Notes under the pieces: generated by a model | The model's database searches: none | The model's input: the letters and a program-made list of their open reading frames with translations, nothing else | Told to the model about the DNA's origin: nothing | Position numbers and translations under genes: made by a program | Part shown: positions 6,675 to 13,098 of the stretch, piece by piece | How the letters are laid out: every line of letters starts with the position of its first letter | How positions within the stretch are numbered: the stretch's first letter is position 1 | From: Actinomycetota bacterium | Lineage (GTDB): Bacteria; Actinomycetota; Thermoleophilia; Miltoncostaeales; Miltoncostaeaceae | DNA: 13,098 nt | Reading direction: 5' to 3' | Assembly: GCA_020636905.1 (NCBI GenBank) | Contig: JACJWX010000022.1 | Coordinates: 1 to 13,098 of the forward strand

Positions 6675-6842
6675 TCACCCGTCAGCGGGCCAGTCGAGGG
6701 CGTCGCGCCGCTCCCACGCCGCGGTTTCCCGCTCGTACGAGGCCATCTCGTCGGGCGACGTGGCCCTGATGGCCTCGCGAAGCGCGATGAACCGGTCCCG
6801 ACGCGCCTGATCGTCGGCCGGCCGTTCGAGATTGCCGTCCAT
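6675..6842 (-). CDS. Small charged protein, 55 aa, unknown function
   Basis: Reverse-strand gene from ATG 6842-6840 to TGA 6677-6675. Shine-Dalgarno GGAGGG (complement of 6848-6853) sits five bases before the ATG. The peptide starts MDGNLERPADDQARR and is highly charged and probably helical (RFIALREAIRATSPDEMASYERETAAWERRD in outline, many Arg/Glu pairs), with no Cys, signal or membrane segment. It follows the YidB-like gene on the same strand, but a strong hairpin lies between them, so it may depend on read-through or an unseen promoter. I do not recognise a family. The Trp/Arg/Glu pattern is typical of short cytosolic proteins annotated as hypothetical. Confidence 0.65.
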   Translation of the reverse strand: MDGNLERPADDQARRDRFIALREAIRATSPDEMASYERETAAWERRDALDWPADG

Positions 6843-6864
6843 GTCCACCCTCCGCTTCGAAGTC

Positions 6865-6898
6865 CGTGTGGCGGACCGCTCCTGCGGCCCGCCACACG
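6865..6898 (-). terminator. Strong hairpin between the YidB-like gene and the 55-aa gene
   Basis: CGTGTGGCGG (6865-6874) pairs perfectly with CCGCCACACG (6889-6898). The loop itself contains CCGC-TCCT-GCGG, so the whole folds into a 10-bp stem, one mismatch, then a 4-bp stem with a tetraloop. It begins 6 bases past the YidB-like stop and ends just before the ribosome binding site of the 55-aa gene. It would work as a terminator or as a partial attenuator/mRNA stabiliser. Confidence 0.65.
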
Positions 6899-6904
6899 AG
6901 TCGA

Positions 6905-7345
6905 TCAGCCGCCGAACATCTTGCCGATGTCGGTGATTCGTCCCTGCAGGCTGTTGTCGTCGGGGACGCTGCCCTCGGGCGTGAGGCCGTCCACGAGACC
7001 CGGGATCAGGTCGGCCAGTCCGCCGGCCGCCTCGTCACGCGACACGCCGGCCTGGTTGGCGATGTCGTCCAGCTCGTCGTCGCTGAACGCCTGACGCACG
7101 TGGCCCGCGTCGAGCGACTGGTTCTCGCCCTGACCGACCCACGAGTCCGCCTGACTCGAGAGTCCGGCGCTCTGGAACTTGCCCAGGAGCCCTCCGAGGC
7201 TGCCGAGGCCGCCGGATGCGCCCTTGCTGGCGAGCATTCCGAGCACGACCGGGAGGAGCTTGGTCGCCATGCTGCTGCTGCCACCGCTCTTGCCGCCGAG
7301 CAGCTGACCGAGCGCGCCGCCGGCGAGGTTGTCCAACAGACCCAT
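6905..7345 (-). CDS. YidB-like DUF937 family protein
   Basis: A 146-aa protein with the DUF937/YidB layout: start MGLLDNLAGGALGQLLGG, a Gly/Ser-rich stretch, a hydrophobic segment KLLPVVLGMLASKG (29-42), a Gly/Leu-rich section ending in GLLGKFQSAGL, the conserved SWVGQGENQSLDAGHVRQAF region (68-87), and a C-terminal helical part with AGVSRDEAAGGLADLIPGLVDGLTPEG. The last region is the most typical family signature. The function of YidB-type proteins is not established. ATG 7345 is preceded by AAGGAG (complement of 7351-7356) at five bases. It is divergent from the MFS gene across a 69-base spacer with a palindrome. Family call is firm. Confidence 0.88.
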   Translation of the reverse strand: MGLLDNLAGGALGQLLGGKSGGSSSMATKLLPVVLGMLASKGASGGLGSLGGLLGKFQSAGLSSQADSWVGQGENQSLDAGHVRQAFSDDELDDIANQAGVSRDEAAGGLADLIPGLVDGLTPEGSVPDDNSLQGRITDIGKMFGG

Positions 7346-7362
7346 GTGGTCTCCTTGTGTTG

Positions 7363-7386
7363 TTCGGGGGACCCGAATCCTACGGT
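7363..7386. promoter_or_regulatory. Divergent promoter region with a 15-bp palindrome
   Basis: The 69-base gap between the YidB-like gene and the MFS gene holds TTCGGG-GGA-CCCGAA (7363-7377), a perfect dyad. It abuts ATCCTACGGT, which reads as a -10 on both strands: TAGGAT for the reverse gene (complement of 7377-7382) and TACGGT for the forward gene (7381-7386). The palindrome would cover the reverse transcription start. The -35 regions are weak on both sides, so the boxes are tentative. Confidence 0.4.
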
Positions 7387-7414
7387 TCGGAAACAGCCAA
7401 GAAGGCCGCCGCGG

Positions 7415-8803
7415 GTGCGTCTGGCGCGGTACAACCACCTGGTGAACGCACTCGCACCACCCGGGTCACCGGCGCACGCCCGCCTGCGGCAGGCCGTCAT
7501 CGCGGTGACCGTCGCCATCGTGCTGGCCGACTCGTCCGTGGTCATCCTGGCGCTTCCCGACATCCTCACGAGGTTCGACGTCGAGGTCGCCCAGGTGGCT
7601 TGGGTGCTCACCGCGTACAACCTCGTGCTCGCCCTGCTGGCGATCCCCGCGGCGATGATCAGCCGCCGGGCACCGGGTGCCATCTGGGCGGTCGGAGCGG
7701 TGGTGTTCGGCGGGGCATCAGTCGCCTGCGCCCTCGCCGGGTCGCTCGAAGTCCTCATCGCAGCCCGGTGCGTCCAGGCCGTGGGCGGCGCCTTCCTGGT
7801 CGCCGGTGCCCGGCCGTTGCTCGACACGCTCACCCCGCGGGCGGGGCGCATGTGGGCCGTGGCCGGCGTGGCGGGGCTCGCGGTCGGGCCCGCCGTCGGG
7901 GGCGCGCTGACCCAGCTCATCTCCTGGCAGTCGATCTTCGTGGTGCAGGTGCCCGTGATGCTCGTCGGCGCGGCGGCGCTCGGACTGCGCACCCGGCGCG
8001 AGACGGGGACGCCTGGTCGGCCCCACGTCCTGGCCAACCTTTCGCTGGTGCTGATCTCGGCGGGGCTCACGGCGGCCCTGTTCCTCGTGGTGCTGCTCAT
8101 GATCAATGGCTGGGGCATGCGGCCGCTGGCCGCGGCCGTCGGCGTGACCCTGATGCCGATCGCGGCGATCCTCTCGGCCCGGATCGCCGGCCATGTGGGC
8201 AGCGACTGGGCGCGCGCGATGGCGGGAGCCGTGGGTGTCGGCGGCGGCCTCGTGGCGCTGGGGCTCATGCCCGGCGCGTCGGTGTGGTGGACCGCGCTGC
8301 CGCAGCTGTTGATCGGCCTGGGGCTGGGTCTGGCGATCCCCGCGCTGACCGACGCCGCCCTCACCGAAGGGCGCGACCAGGTGGTCCACGCCGGTTGGAC
8401 CATCGCCGCGCGGCACCTCGGGGTGGTCCTCGGGATCCTGCTGCTGACACCGATCTTCGTCGCCGATCTCGACCGGCAGCAGGATCGGGCCCTCAACGCG
8501 GTGACGGGGATCGTGCTCGACAGCTCCATCGCGCCGGAGACCAAGATCGCCCTGGCGCGGGAAGGCGAGGCCGTGATCGCGGCCGCCGACGGCAGGGTGC
8601 CCGATGTAGCCCCGGCATTCGACGCCGTCACGCCGCGCGAGGACGACCGCTCGGCCTTCCGCGACCTCCAGGCGGTGGTCACCGATCGGGTGGCCCGGGC
8701 GGCGACCGCGTCGGTCACACGATCCTTCCTGGCCGCCGCGGCGCTGGCGCTGCTCGCGCTGCTTCCGCTCGGACGCGCGCGACTGGGAGTGCGTCCGCGA
8801 TGA
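7415..8803 (+). CDS. MFS transporter, DHA2/drug-exporter type
   Basis: A 462-aa integral membrane protein with about 11-12 hydrophobic segments visible. The first pair is AVIAVTVAIVLADSSVVILALP and AWVLTAYNLVLALLAIPAAMI (outlined), the arrangement typical of DHA-type major facilitator exporters, with Asp in helix 1 and a TAYNL-type helix 2. The QAVGGAFLVAGARPLLD stretch and the Gly-rich helix AVAGVAGLAVGPAVGGALT fit motif C of proton antiporters. A large soluble loop (QQDRALNAVTGI to VTDRVARAATASV) precedes the last helix. I chose GTG 7415 because AAGAAGG (7399-7405) lies nine bases upstream; GTG 7442 is the alternative. It overlaps the next gene as ATGA. Substrate unknown; efflux of drugs or metabolites is the family expectation. 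Confidence 0.85.
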   Translation: MRLARYNHLVNALAPPGSPAHARLRQAVIAVTVAIVLADSSVVILALPDILTRFDVEVAQVAWVLTAYNLVLALLAIPAAMISRRAPGAIWAVGAVVFGGASVACALAGSLEVLIAARCVQAVGGAFLVAGARPLLDTLTPRAGRMWAVAGVAGLAVGPAVGGALTQLISWQSIFVVQVPVMLVGAAALGLRTRRETGTPGRPHVLANLSLVLISAGLTAALFLVVLLMINGWGMRPLAAAVGVTLMPIAAILSARIAGHVGSDWARAMAGAVGVGGGLVALGLMPGASVWWTALPQLLIGLGLGLAIPALTDAALTEGRDQVVHAGWTIAARHLGVVLGILLLTPIFVADLDRQQDRALNAVTGIVLDSSIAPETKIALAREGEAVIAAADGRVPDVAPAFDAVTPREDDRSAFRDLQAVVTDRVARAATASVTRSFLAAAALALLALLPLGRARLGVRPR

Positions 8804-9297
8804 TCGGCCGCATCGATGCCCAGCCGCGCAGCCTGGTTCTGGTGGGGAGTGTCGCGGCGGCCGCGCTGGTGCTGATCCTCGCGTACGTGGCGATGGGCGG
8901 CGGACGGTACGACCCTCTCCGTGTGGCCAATCCGTGCGATCCCCGTGAATGGCGTTCCCCCCAGGGCAGCCAGGAGGTGGCCGAGCAGGTCACGCTGTCC
9001 GCACTCGACGGCGCCGCGTGCGACCTCGGCGTGTCACGCGAGGAACTCGCCCTGGCCATCGCCAACGAGGACGACTTCGCGGCGTTCCTGGGGGAACGCG
9101 GCATCGACCAGGGGCGCGCCGAAGCCGCGCTCCGGCGTGGCATGGAACGAGCCATCGACGACGCCGCCCGCGCCGGGGCGATCAACGGGTTCGAGGAATT
9201 CGCCCTGCGGCAGGTGGTCCCGAGGCTTCCCGCGGGACGGCTCCTGCAGGCCGTCCGCGACGGGGACCTGAACTGGCTCGGGGCGTTGGTGGGGTAG
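8800..9297 (+). CDS. Single-pass membrane protein with extracytoplasmic helical domain, unknown function
   Basis: A 165-aa protein with an N-terminal anchor (LVLVGSVAAAALVLILAYVAM, about residues 12-33, here outlined) followed by an extracytoplasmic part. It has two Cys, one in ANPCDPREW and one in LDGAACDLGVSREELALAIA, that could form a disulfide. The rest is helical, ending ALRQVVPRLPAGRLLQAVRDGDLNWL. The ATG overlaps the MFS stop by four bases (ATGA), so the two are almost certainly co-translated. It is probably an accessory or partner of the transporter or of the membrane around it. I recall similar proteins in Thermoleophilia genomes but no assigned function. Confidence 0.8.
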   Translation: MIGRIDAQPRSLVLVGSVAAAALVLILAYVAMGGGRYDPLRVANPCDPREWRSPQGSQEVAEQVTLSALDGAACDLGVSREELALAIANEDDFAAFLGERGIDQGRAEAALRRGMERAIDDAARAGAINGFEEFALRQVVPRLPAGRLLQAVRDGDLNWLGALVG

Positions 9298-9301
9298 GGC
9301 C

Positions 9302-9736
9302 GTGGACGTCGGAAAACTCGCGGACGGGCTGTGGTGGTGGAGCTGTGACGGGTGGCGCGCCGCCTACGTGGAGCTTCCCGAGACGATCGTGCTGGTCGAT
9401 CCGGTGCTGCCCGCGGAACCGGACGAGCTGGATCGGTTCTGGCGGGCGCTCGACCGCGACGTCGCCCGGCTCGGACGGCCGCTCGTCGTCCTTGCGACGG
9501 GGGCGCTCTCGGACGATGCGGTGGCTGTTCGACGGCGCTACCGGCACGCCAGCGTGCTGGCCCCGGGGGTGAGTCCCGAGGGCGTGGAGGGGCACGAGTT
9601 GCCGGATGGACGCTGGGCGTACCGCATCCCCGCGTACGGGGCGGTCGTGGGGCCGGCGGACGCGGACCTGCAGCAGATCAGCGGCGCTCGGGCCGCCGAT
9701 CACGTGGTCAGGACCGGGCCGGGCTCAGTCGCGTGA
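9302..9736 (+). CDS. Short metallo-beta-lactamase-fold-like protein lacking the metal motif
   Basis: A 144-aa protein starting at GTG 9302, four bases after the previous stop. The opening GLWWWSCDGWRAAYVELPETIVLVDPVLP and the RFWRALDRDVARLGRPLVVLAT section match the first beta sandwich of MBL-fold hydrolases in layout. Where the HxHxDH metal ligands should follow (after VVLAT at residues 62-66) there is GALSDDAVAVRRRY, with no His. The protein is also far shorter than a full MBL domain. It is therefore probably a non-catalytic relative, or an MBL remnant, rather than an active hydrolase. Third gene of the MFS cluster. Its 3' end overlaps serB by 12 bases tail to tail, leaving no room for a terminator. 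Confidence 0.55.
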   Translation: MDVGKLADGLWWWSCDGWRAAYVELPETIVLVDPVLPAEPDELDRFWRALDRDVARLGRPLVVLATGALSDDAVAVRRRYRHASVLAPGVSPEGVEGHELPDGRWAYRIPAYGAVVGPADADLQQISGARAADHVVRTGPGSVA

Positions 9737-10933
9737 GGTTGCCATCACCCCGTTGTCCGCCTCGTCCGGGGTGATGCCCAGCAGGAAGAGGACCGAGTCC
9801 AGATACGGGACGCTGACCGAGGTGTCGGCGCGTTCCCGCACCACCGGCTTGGCGTTGAACGCCACGCCCATCCCGGCGGCCTCGAGCATGTCCAGGTCGT
9901 TGGCGCCGTCGCCGATGGCAACGGTACGGCTCAGGGGCAGTCCTTCGGCCGCGGCGAGCTCGCGCAGCGCGTCGGCCTTGGCCGCGCGGTCGATGATCCG
10001 TCCGGTCACCCGCCCGGTGAGGCGGCCGTCGGCAATCTCCAGGCGGTTGGCGACGGCGCGGTCGATGCCCAGATCGGCGGCGATCGCCTCGACGATCTCG
10101 ATGAACCCGCCCGAGACCACCGCCACCGTCATCCCGAGGGAGTGGAACGTCGACACGAGCGTCCGGGCTCCGGGGGTGAGTCGCACGCGCCGGCGGGTGC
10201 GCTCGAGCACCGCCTCCGGCAGGCCCTCGAGGGTGGCCACGCGCGCGTGGAGACTCTCGGCGAAGTCCAGCTCCCCGCGCATCGCCGACTCGGTGATCGC
10301 GGCCACCTCCGCCTCGCGACCGGCCTCGGACGCCAGCAGCTCGATGACCTCGTCCTGGATGAGGGTGGAATCGACGTCCATCACCACCAGCCGACGGCCG
10401 ATCCGTGCCAACCCCCCCGGGGCGACGCTGATGTCGACGCCCTCGTCGTGCGAGACCAGCGCGAGCTCGCGCCGCAACGCGGGGACGTCGGCGCCCGAGC
10501 AGTCGAGCTCGACGGCGGTGACCGGATGGCGGGCAAGGCGCTGGATCCGGTCGATGTTGGCCCCGTGCGACGCGATGCGATTGGCCACCGACGCGACCGC
10601 CGCCGGGCGCAGCGGCGCCCCCAAGACCACGACGGCGGCACGCCCGGTGCGGGGCCGGCGACTGTCGCCCCGGCCGATACCGATCGTGGCCGTCATGCCC
10701 TGCGCGTCGGCGATGCGGCGGATGTGATCGCGGAGGACCGATTCGGCGCGGGCGTCGGTGGGCGCGGTCACCAGGGCCGCGAGCGTGAGTCGTCCGCGGA
10801 CGACCACCTGTTCCACGTCCAGGACGTCGCACTCGCTCTCGGCCAGGGTGTTGAACAGGGCGCCGGTGACGCCCGGGTGGTCATCCCCGGCGAGCGTGAC
10901 CAGCATGGTCGGCGTGTCGCGGTGGTCGGTCAT
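9725..10933 (-). CDS. serB: Phosphoserine phosphatase SerB with ACT-like N-terminal region
   Basis: A 402-aa enzyme that hydrolyses O-phosphoserine to serine, the last step of the phosphorylated serine pathway, in the cytosol. Residues 9-85 (MLVTLAGDDHPGVTGALFNTL) look like an ACT domain and about 98-175 like a second, as in long actinobacterial SerB. The HAD domain has the nucleophile motif DVDST (186-190), VVSGGF (272-277, motif II Ser), Lys319 (motif III) and GDGANDLDM (341-349). All catalytic residues are present. I chose ATG 10933, with TACCCT nine bases upstream giving a possible leaderless start; there is no Shine-Dalgarno. The frame stays open further 5' but that part is not SerB-like. 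The ACT domains suggest serine feedback. Confidence 0.95.
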   Translation of the reverse strand: MTDHRDTPTMLVTLAGDDHPGVTGALFNTLAESECDVLDVEQVVVRGRLTLAALVTAPTDARAESVLRDHIRRIADAQGMTATIGIGRGDSRRPRTGRAAVVVLGAPLRPAAVASVANRIASHGANIDRIQRLARHPVTAVELDCSGADVPALRRELALVSHDEGVDISVAPGGLARIGRRLVVMDVDSTLIQDEVIELLASEAGREAEVAAITESAMRGELDFAESLHARVATLEGLPEAVLERTRRRVRLTPGARTLVSTFHSLGMTVAVVSGGFIEIVEAIAADLGIDRAVANRLEIADGRLTGRVTGRIIDRAAKADALRELAAAEGLPLSRTVAIGDGANDLDMLEAAGMGVAFNAKPVVRERADTSVSVPYLDSVLFLLGITPDEADNGVMATSRD

Positions 10934-11102
10934 GCGAGCGGAAGGGTAGTGACAATTGAGCCTGCTTGAAGGGGCTGGTGTCTGCGGAGAAGAGTCTCTT
11001 GAGGGACGAGGGCCATCGTCCGTCGAGAACTGGACGGGCGACCAGCACGTTTCTGGGGCTTGCCGTGCAATTCTGTGACGGACCGTCCCAAAACGTCCCC
11101 GA
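10934..11102. other. Divergent intergenic region with stacked inverted repeats
   Basis: The 169 bases between serB and the SHOCT/DUF6636-like gene contain AAGAG-T-CTCTT (10990-11000), GGACGA-N6-TCGTCC (11004-11021), whose right arm can instead pair with GGACG near 11035, and GACGG-A-CCGTC (11077-11087) close to the rightward gene. On the serB side, TACCCT lies nine bases before its ATG and may be a -10 for a leaderless transcript. No ribosome binding site or clear promoter for the rightward gene could be fixed. No coding sequence is supported here. Confidence 0.4.
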
Positions 11103-12416
11103 ATGGCACCCCCCATGCGCAATGACGAAACGCCCTATCCGCCTTCCGGTTCGCAGGGAGGGGCGTCGCCCGATGAAGTGCTCGACGCCGCCCATTTCTC
11201 CGAGTCGGAGGCTCAGGCAGATCTCGCCTCGCGTCTGTCGATGCTTGACAGGCTGCATGAGGAAGGACAGATCTCGGCTGCTGAGCTGAAAGAGGCGCGA
11301 CTGCGAGTGATGGCCGAGGCTGGAGCACCCCGCGGGTTTGACTCTGACGTGGTGGCCGACTCCCCTGGACGGCCTTCGTCGGCCGTCGGGGGCACCTCTT
11401 CGAGCGTCACGGGTGTCTCGGAGCGAGATGGCGCTGCTGAATCCCGGCAAGCGATTGCTGATCCAACAATTGCCACGCACAAGCCCCAGGGGAGGAGGAT
11501 CCTTGGTCTTCCCGTCTGGGGGGTGGCTGTGACCGCGGTTGGGGCCGTCGTTGCCGGGCTCGTCTTGGGTTTCGCGTTGCTGGGCGGAGATGATGCTTCT
11601 GATGCCGCATCTGGTGGAGGGGATACGGCGTATGCGACTCAGGTCGGTCGCCCGCTCGGTCAGCTCACCTCATCTGTTGTCGTCGTCGGCAAGGGACTGG
11701 CGCGAGCGAACGAGCCGGGGGATCTCAAGACCGTGAATCGCATGGCCAAGCGCCAGATCGATGTTGTCGAGGGTGCCCGCAGGGCCTTGTCCGGGATCTC
11801 TGTTCGCGCCGAGGACCGTCCGGCTCAGCAGCGGTTGATCAAGGCTGCTGCTGACCAGCGCCGGTTCCTTGTGGCCCTAGTTCGCGCGACCGGGGGCACC
11901 CCGAGCGAGGCGAGCCTCAAGAGTCTCAATCAGGCCCGATCAGCGGCCGGTCAGACCCTCGTGAGTTACCGACGCTTCTTCGCGGCGGCACCGGCCGCCC
12001 CGGATGCGATCACAGCAACTGACATCACCGATGTGTCCGGGGTGCGCTCCGCGTTGAAGTCGGCCATCGCCGCCGCCACGCCACCCCCTACGTCAGCCGC
12101 TGGCTCGAGTGCGCCCAAGACCGGGGGAAGCTACGGGGGCGGAAGTTTCCAGAGCCCGACCGGGAACATCCGCTGCCAGATCTCCGGGTCGACGCTGTAC
12201 TGCTCGACATCAAACGACGGATTTGGAGTCTCGCTGCCCGGCTTCGGGTCACCAACCACAGGCCAATTCACGGCCGCGGGCGGAGTGGTGGTTCCATACG
12301 GCAGTTCCTGGTCGAGCGGACTCTTCCGGTGCGAATCGGCATTTGACGGCATCACGTGCTCGAACCAGTCAGGCAATGGATTCTTCCTGAATCGCGACGC
12401 GTTCCGTCCCTTCTAG
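11103..12416 (+). CDS. Membrane protein: SHOCT-like, one TM helix, DUF6636-like extracytoplasmic domain
   Basis: A 437-aa protein. Residues 42-70 (SRLSMLDRLHEEGQISAAELKEAR outlined) are a SHOCT-type helical hairpin. Residues 71-130 are a disordered linker, then GRR and one membrane helix at about 137-161. Next come a Gly/Ser/Asp linker and a helical region at about 180-325. A Gly/Ser/Pro stretch leads to a C-terminal domain (349-437) with FQSPTGNIRC and four Cys (358, 367, 410, 419), which fits DUF6636, a secreted domain of unknown function. Topology is SHOCT inside, DUF6636-like outside. ATG 11103 is the start; ATG 11115 is also possible; neither has a good Shine-Dalgarno. About a third of the first 80 codons end in A/T, far more than in neighbouring genes. 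The stop abuts the GTG of the amidase gene. Confidence 0.8.
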   Translation: MAPPMRNDETPYPPSGSQGGASPDEVLDAAHFSESEAQADLASRLSMLDRLHEEGQISAAELKEARLRVMAEAGAPRGFDSDVVADSPGRPSSAVGGTSSSVTGVSERDGAAESRQAIADPTIATHKPQGRRILGLPVWGVAVTAVGAVVAGLVLGFALLGGDDASDAASGGGDTAYATQVGRPLGQLTSSVVVVGKGLARANEPGDLKTVNRMAKRQIDVVEGARRALSGISVRAEDRPAQQRLIKAAADQRRFLVALVRATGGTPSEASLKSLNQARSAAGQTLVSYRRFFAAAPAAPDAITATDITDVSGVRSALKSAIAAATPPPTSAAGSSAPKTGGSYGGGSFQSPTGNIRCQISGSTLYCSTSNDGFGVSLPGFGSPTTGQFTAAGGVVVPYGSSWSSGLFRCESAFDGITCSNQSGNGFFLNRDAFRPF

Positions 12417-13098
12417 GTGAGCCGCCGAGCAGACCGCAATCGACCATTGGACGACGATCCCCTTCGAATTCGTCGGAGGATCGTCTGGCAAGAGGAGCGC
12501 GAACGTCGACGAACTCGCCGTCGGCGTGCCCTCGGTGCTGTCCTGGCGATCCTCGGCGTGGGCGCGGCGTCCTGGTCGGTCCAAACGTTTGTGGCTTCCG
12601 ATGGGGGTCGTTCGCAGTCATCAGCCAGCTCCGAGACGCCCAGACCGGTTCGAGTTGACGTTGGGCCGCCGCTTTCAGATCCGGCACCCTCCCGGGGGGG
12701 CGACCCCGATTCCTCGGGGCGAACCGAGGTCTCACGCGGCTCACCCGCCGCGGCACCGGGTAGTAGCCCGACGTCTCCGGCGAAAACGCCGCCACCAGCC
12801 CTGGCGCCCGCTGGCGAGCCGAGGCCAGCGGCGCCCCGGCGACCCGTGGTGTGGCTGCAGGCTGGTCATGTGTCGCCCCGTGAACCCGGCTATTCGGCCC
12901 AGACCGGCGCCGGGGCGGGCGCCTTTGGATCAGAGATCGGGTTCACGTCCGCGCTTGCCCCGAAAGTGATCTCCCGCTTAAACGCCGCCGGGGTGGACGC
13001 ACGATTCACCCCAGGGGAAGTCTCACCGCTCGGAGCGCCAGGGGCCGCGTTCGTTTCTCTGCACTACGACATCCCTCAGGGGCGCGCACTGATCGGCT
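12417..13098 (+). CDS. Membrane-anchored N-acetylmuramoyl-L-alanine amidase-like protein (Amidase_3), partial
   Basis: An open frame from GTG 12417 to the window end (227 codons, no stop). The start directly follows the TAG of the previous gene, so the two are probably coupled. Residues 1-37 are very Arg-rich and cytosolic. Residues 38-58 (ALGAVLAILGVGAASWSV) are the membrane anchor. 60-140 is a Pro/Ser/Ala-rich linker. From 144 the Amidase_3 pattern begins: VVWLQAGH (His151), GAFGSEIGFTSALAPKV (Glu173) and AAFVSLHYD (His216). His/Glu/His are the zinc ligands of this family, so the visible half of the site looks intact. The enzyme would cut between MurNAc and the stem peptide in the cell wall. 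The C-terminal rest, including the catalytic Glu, lies beyond the window. The frame includes a run of seven G at 12694-12700. Confidence 0.75.
   Translation, partial: MSRRADRNRPLDDDPLRIRRRIVWQEERERRRTRRRRALGAVLAILGVGAASWSVQTFVASDGGRSQSSASSETPRPVRVDVGPPLSDPAPSRGGDPDSSGRTEVSRGSPAAAPGSSPTSPAKTPPPALAPAGEPRPAAPRRPVVWLQAGHVSPREPGYSAQTGAGAGAFGSEIGFTSALAPKVISRLNAAGVDARFTPGEVSPLGAPGAAFVSLHYDIPQGRALIG

Noticed and set aside
6866..7414. 5' extension of the MFS frame to an ATG at 6866
   Set aside because: It is antisense to the YidB-like gene and not transporter-like. The real start is GTG 7415 or 7442.
7006..8718. 570-codon reverse-strand open frame
   Set aside because: Antisense to the MFS gene; Ser/Thr/Arg/Ala-rich shadow with no domain. 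It also joins out of frame with the YidB-like gene.
8942..9572. Forward frames overlapping the 165-aa and MBL-like genes
   Set aside because: Arg/Gly/Ala-rich shadows without ribosome binding sites or domain features.
10934..11122. N-terminal extension of SerB
   Set aside because: The added 63 residues do not resemble SerB. The ACT-like domain starts just after ATG 10933, and the region holds promoter-like and repeat sequence.
1..13098. CRISPR arrays, tRNA/rRNA genes, insertion sequences
   Set aside because: No regularly spaced repeats, cloverleaf-like segments, transposase motifs or flanking terminal repeats were seen on reading either strand.

Overview
The window is high-GC DNA with strong GC bias at third codon positions, actinobacterial-style lipoprotein and membrane genes, several probable leaderless starts, and a pyruvate:ferredoxin oxidoreductase (POR) locus of the type found in Actinomycetota. 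The combination of POR with a fused FAD/ferredoxin partner, a DUF6636-like secreted domain and an Amidase_3-like envelope enzyme suggests Thermoleophilia (Solirubrobacterales-like). That placement is an inference from family knowledge, not from a search.

Layout. 1-906: the end of an unseen gene, a lipoprotein, a bidirectional hairpin terminator, and a convergent 49-aa small gene with a good ribosome binding site and two adjacent palindromes upstream. 907-1947 (-): an Mrr-like restriction-endonuclease-fold protein. It is divergent from 2059-6558 (+), a four-gene POR operon in the order porG (gamma), porA (alpha), porB (beta), then a GltD-like FAD oxidoreductase with a C-terminal two-cluster ferredoxin. 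porG and the FAD gene are intact. porA from about 2858 and all of porB up to about 4885 are full of small indels: the protein family can be followed almost end to end only by hopping between frames. This is either a fast-decaying pseudogene pair or, more likely in my view, a patch of uncorrected sequence.

6675-7345 (-): a YidB-like DUF937 protein and a 55-aa small gene, separated by a strong hairpin. Divergent from them, 7415-9736 (+) is a tight three-gene cluster: an MFS exporter, a single-pass membrane protein and a short metallo-beta-lactamase-like protein without the metal motif. 9725-10933 (-): SerB phosphoserine phosphatase with ACT-like N-terminal domains, overlapping the previous gene tail to tail. 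11103-13098 (+): a SHOCT/transmembrane/DUF6636-like protein followed immediately by a GTG-start, membrane-anchored Amidase_3-like enzyme that runs off the window. These last two genes have visibly more A/T-ending codons than their neighbours.

How the genes work together. POR would interconvert pyruvate and acetyl-CoA plus CO2 with ferredoxin-level electrons. The fused flavoprotein probably passes those electrons to or from NAD(P)H. The MFS cluster and the two anchored proteins at the right end are membrane or envelope functions. No tRNA, rRNA, CRISPR array or insertion sequence was seen.
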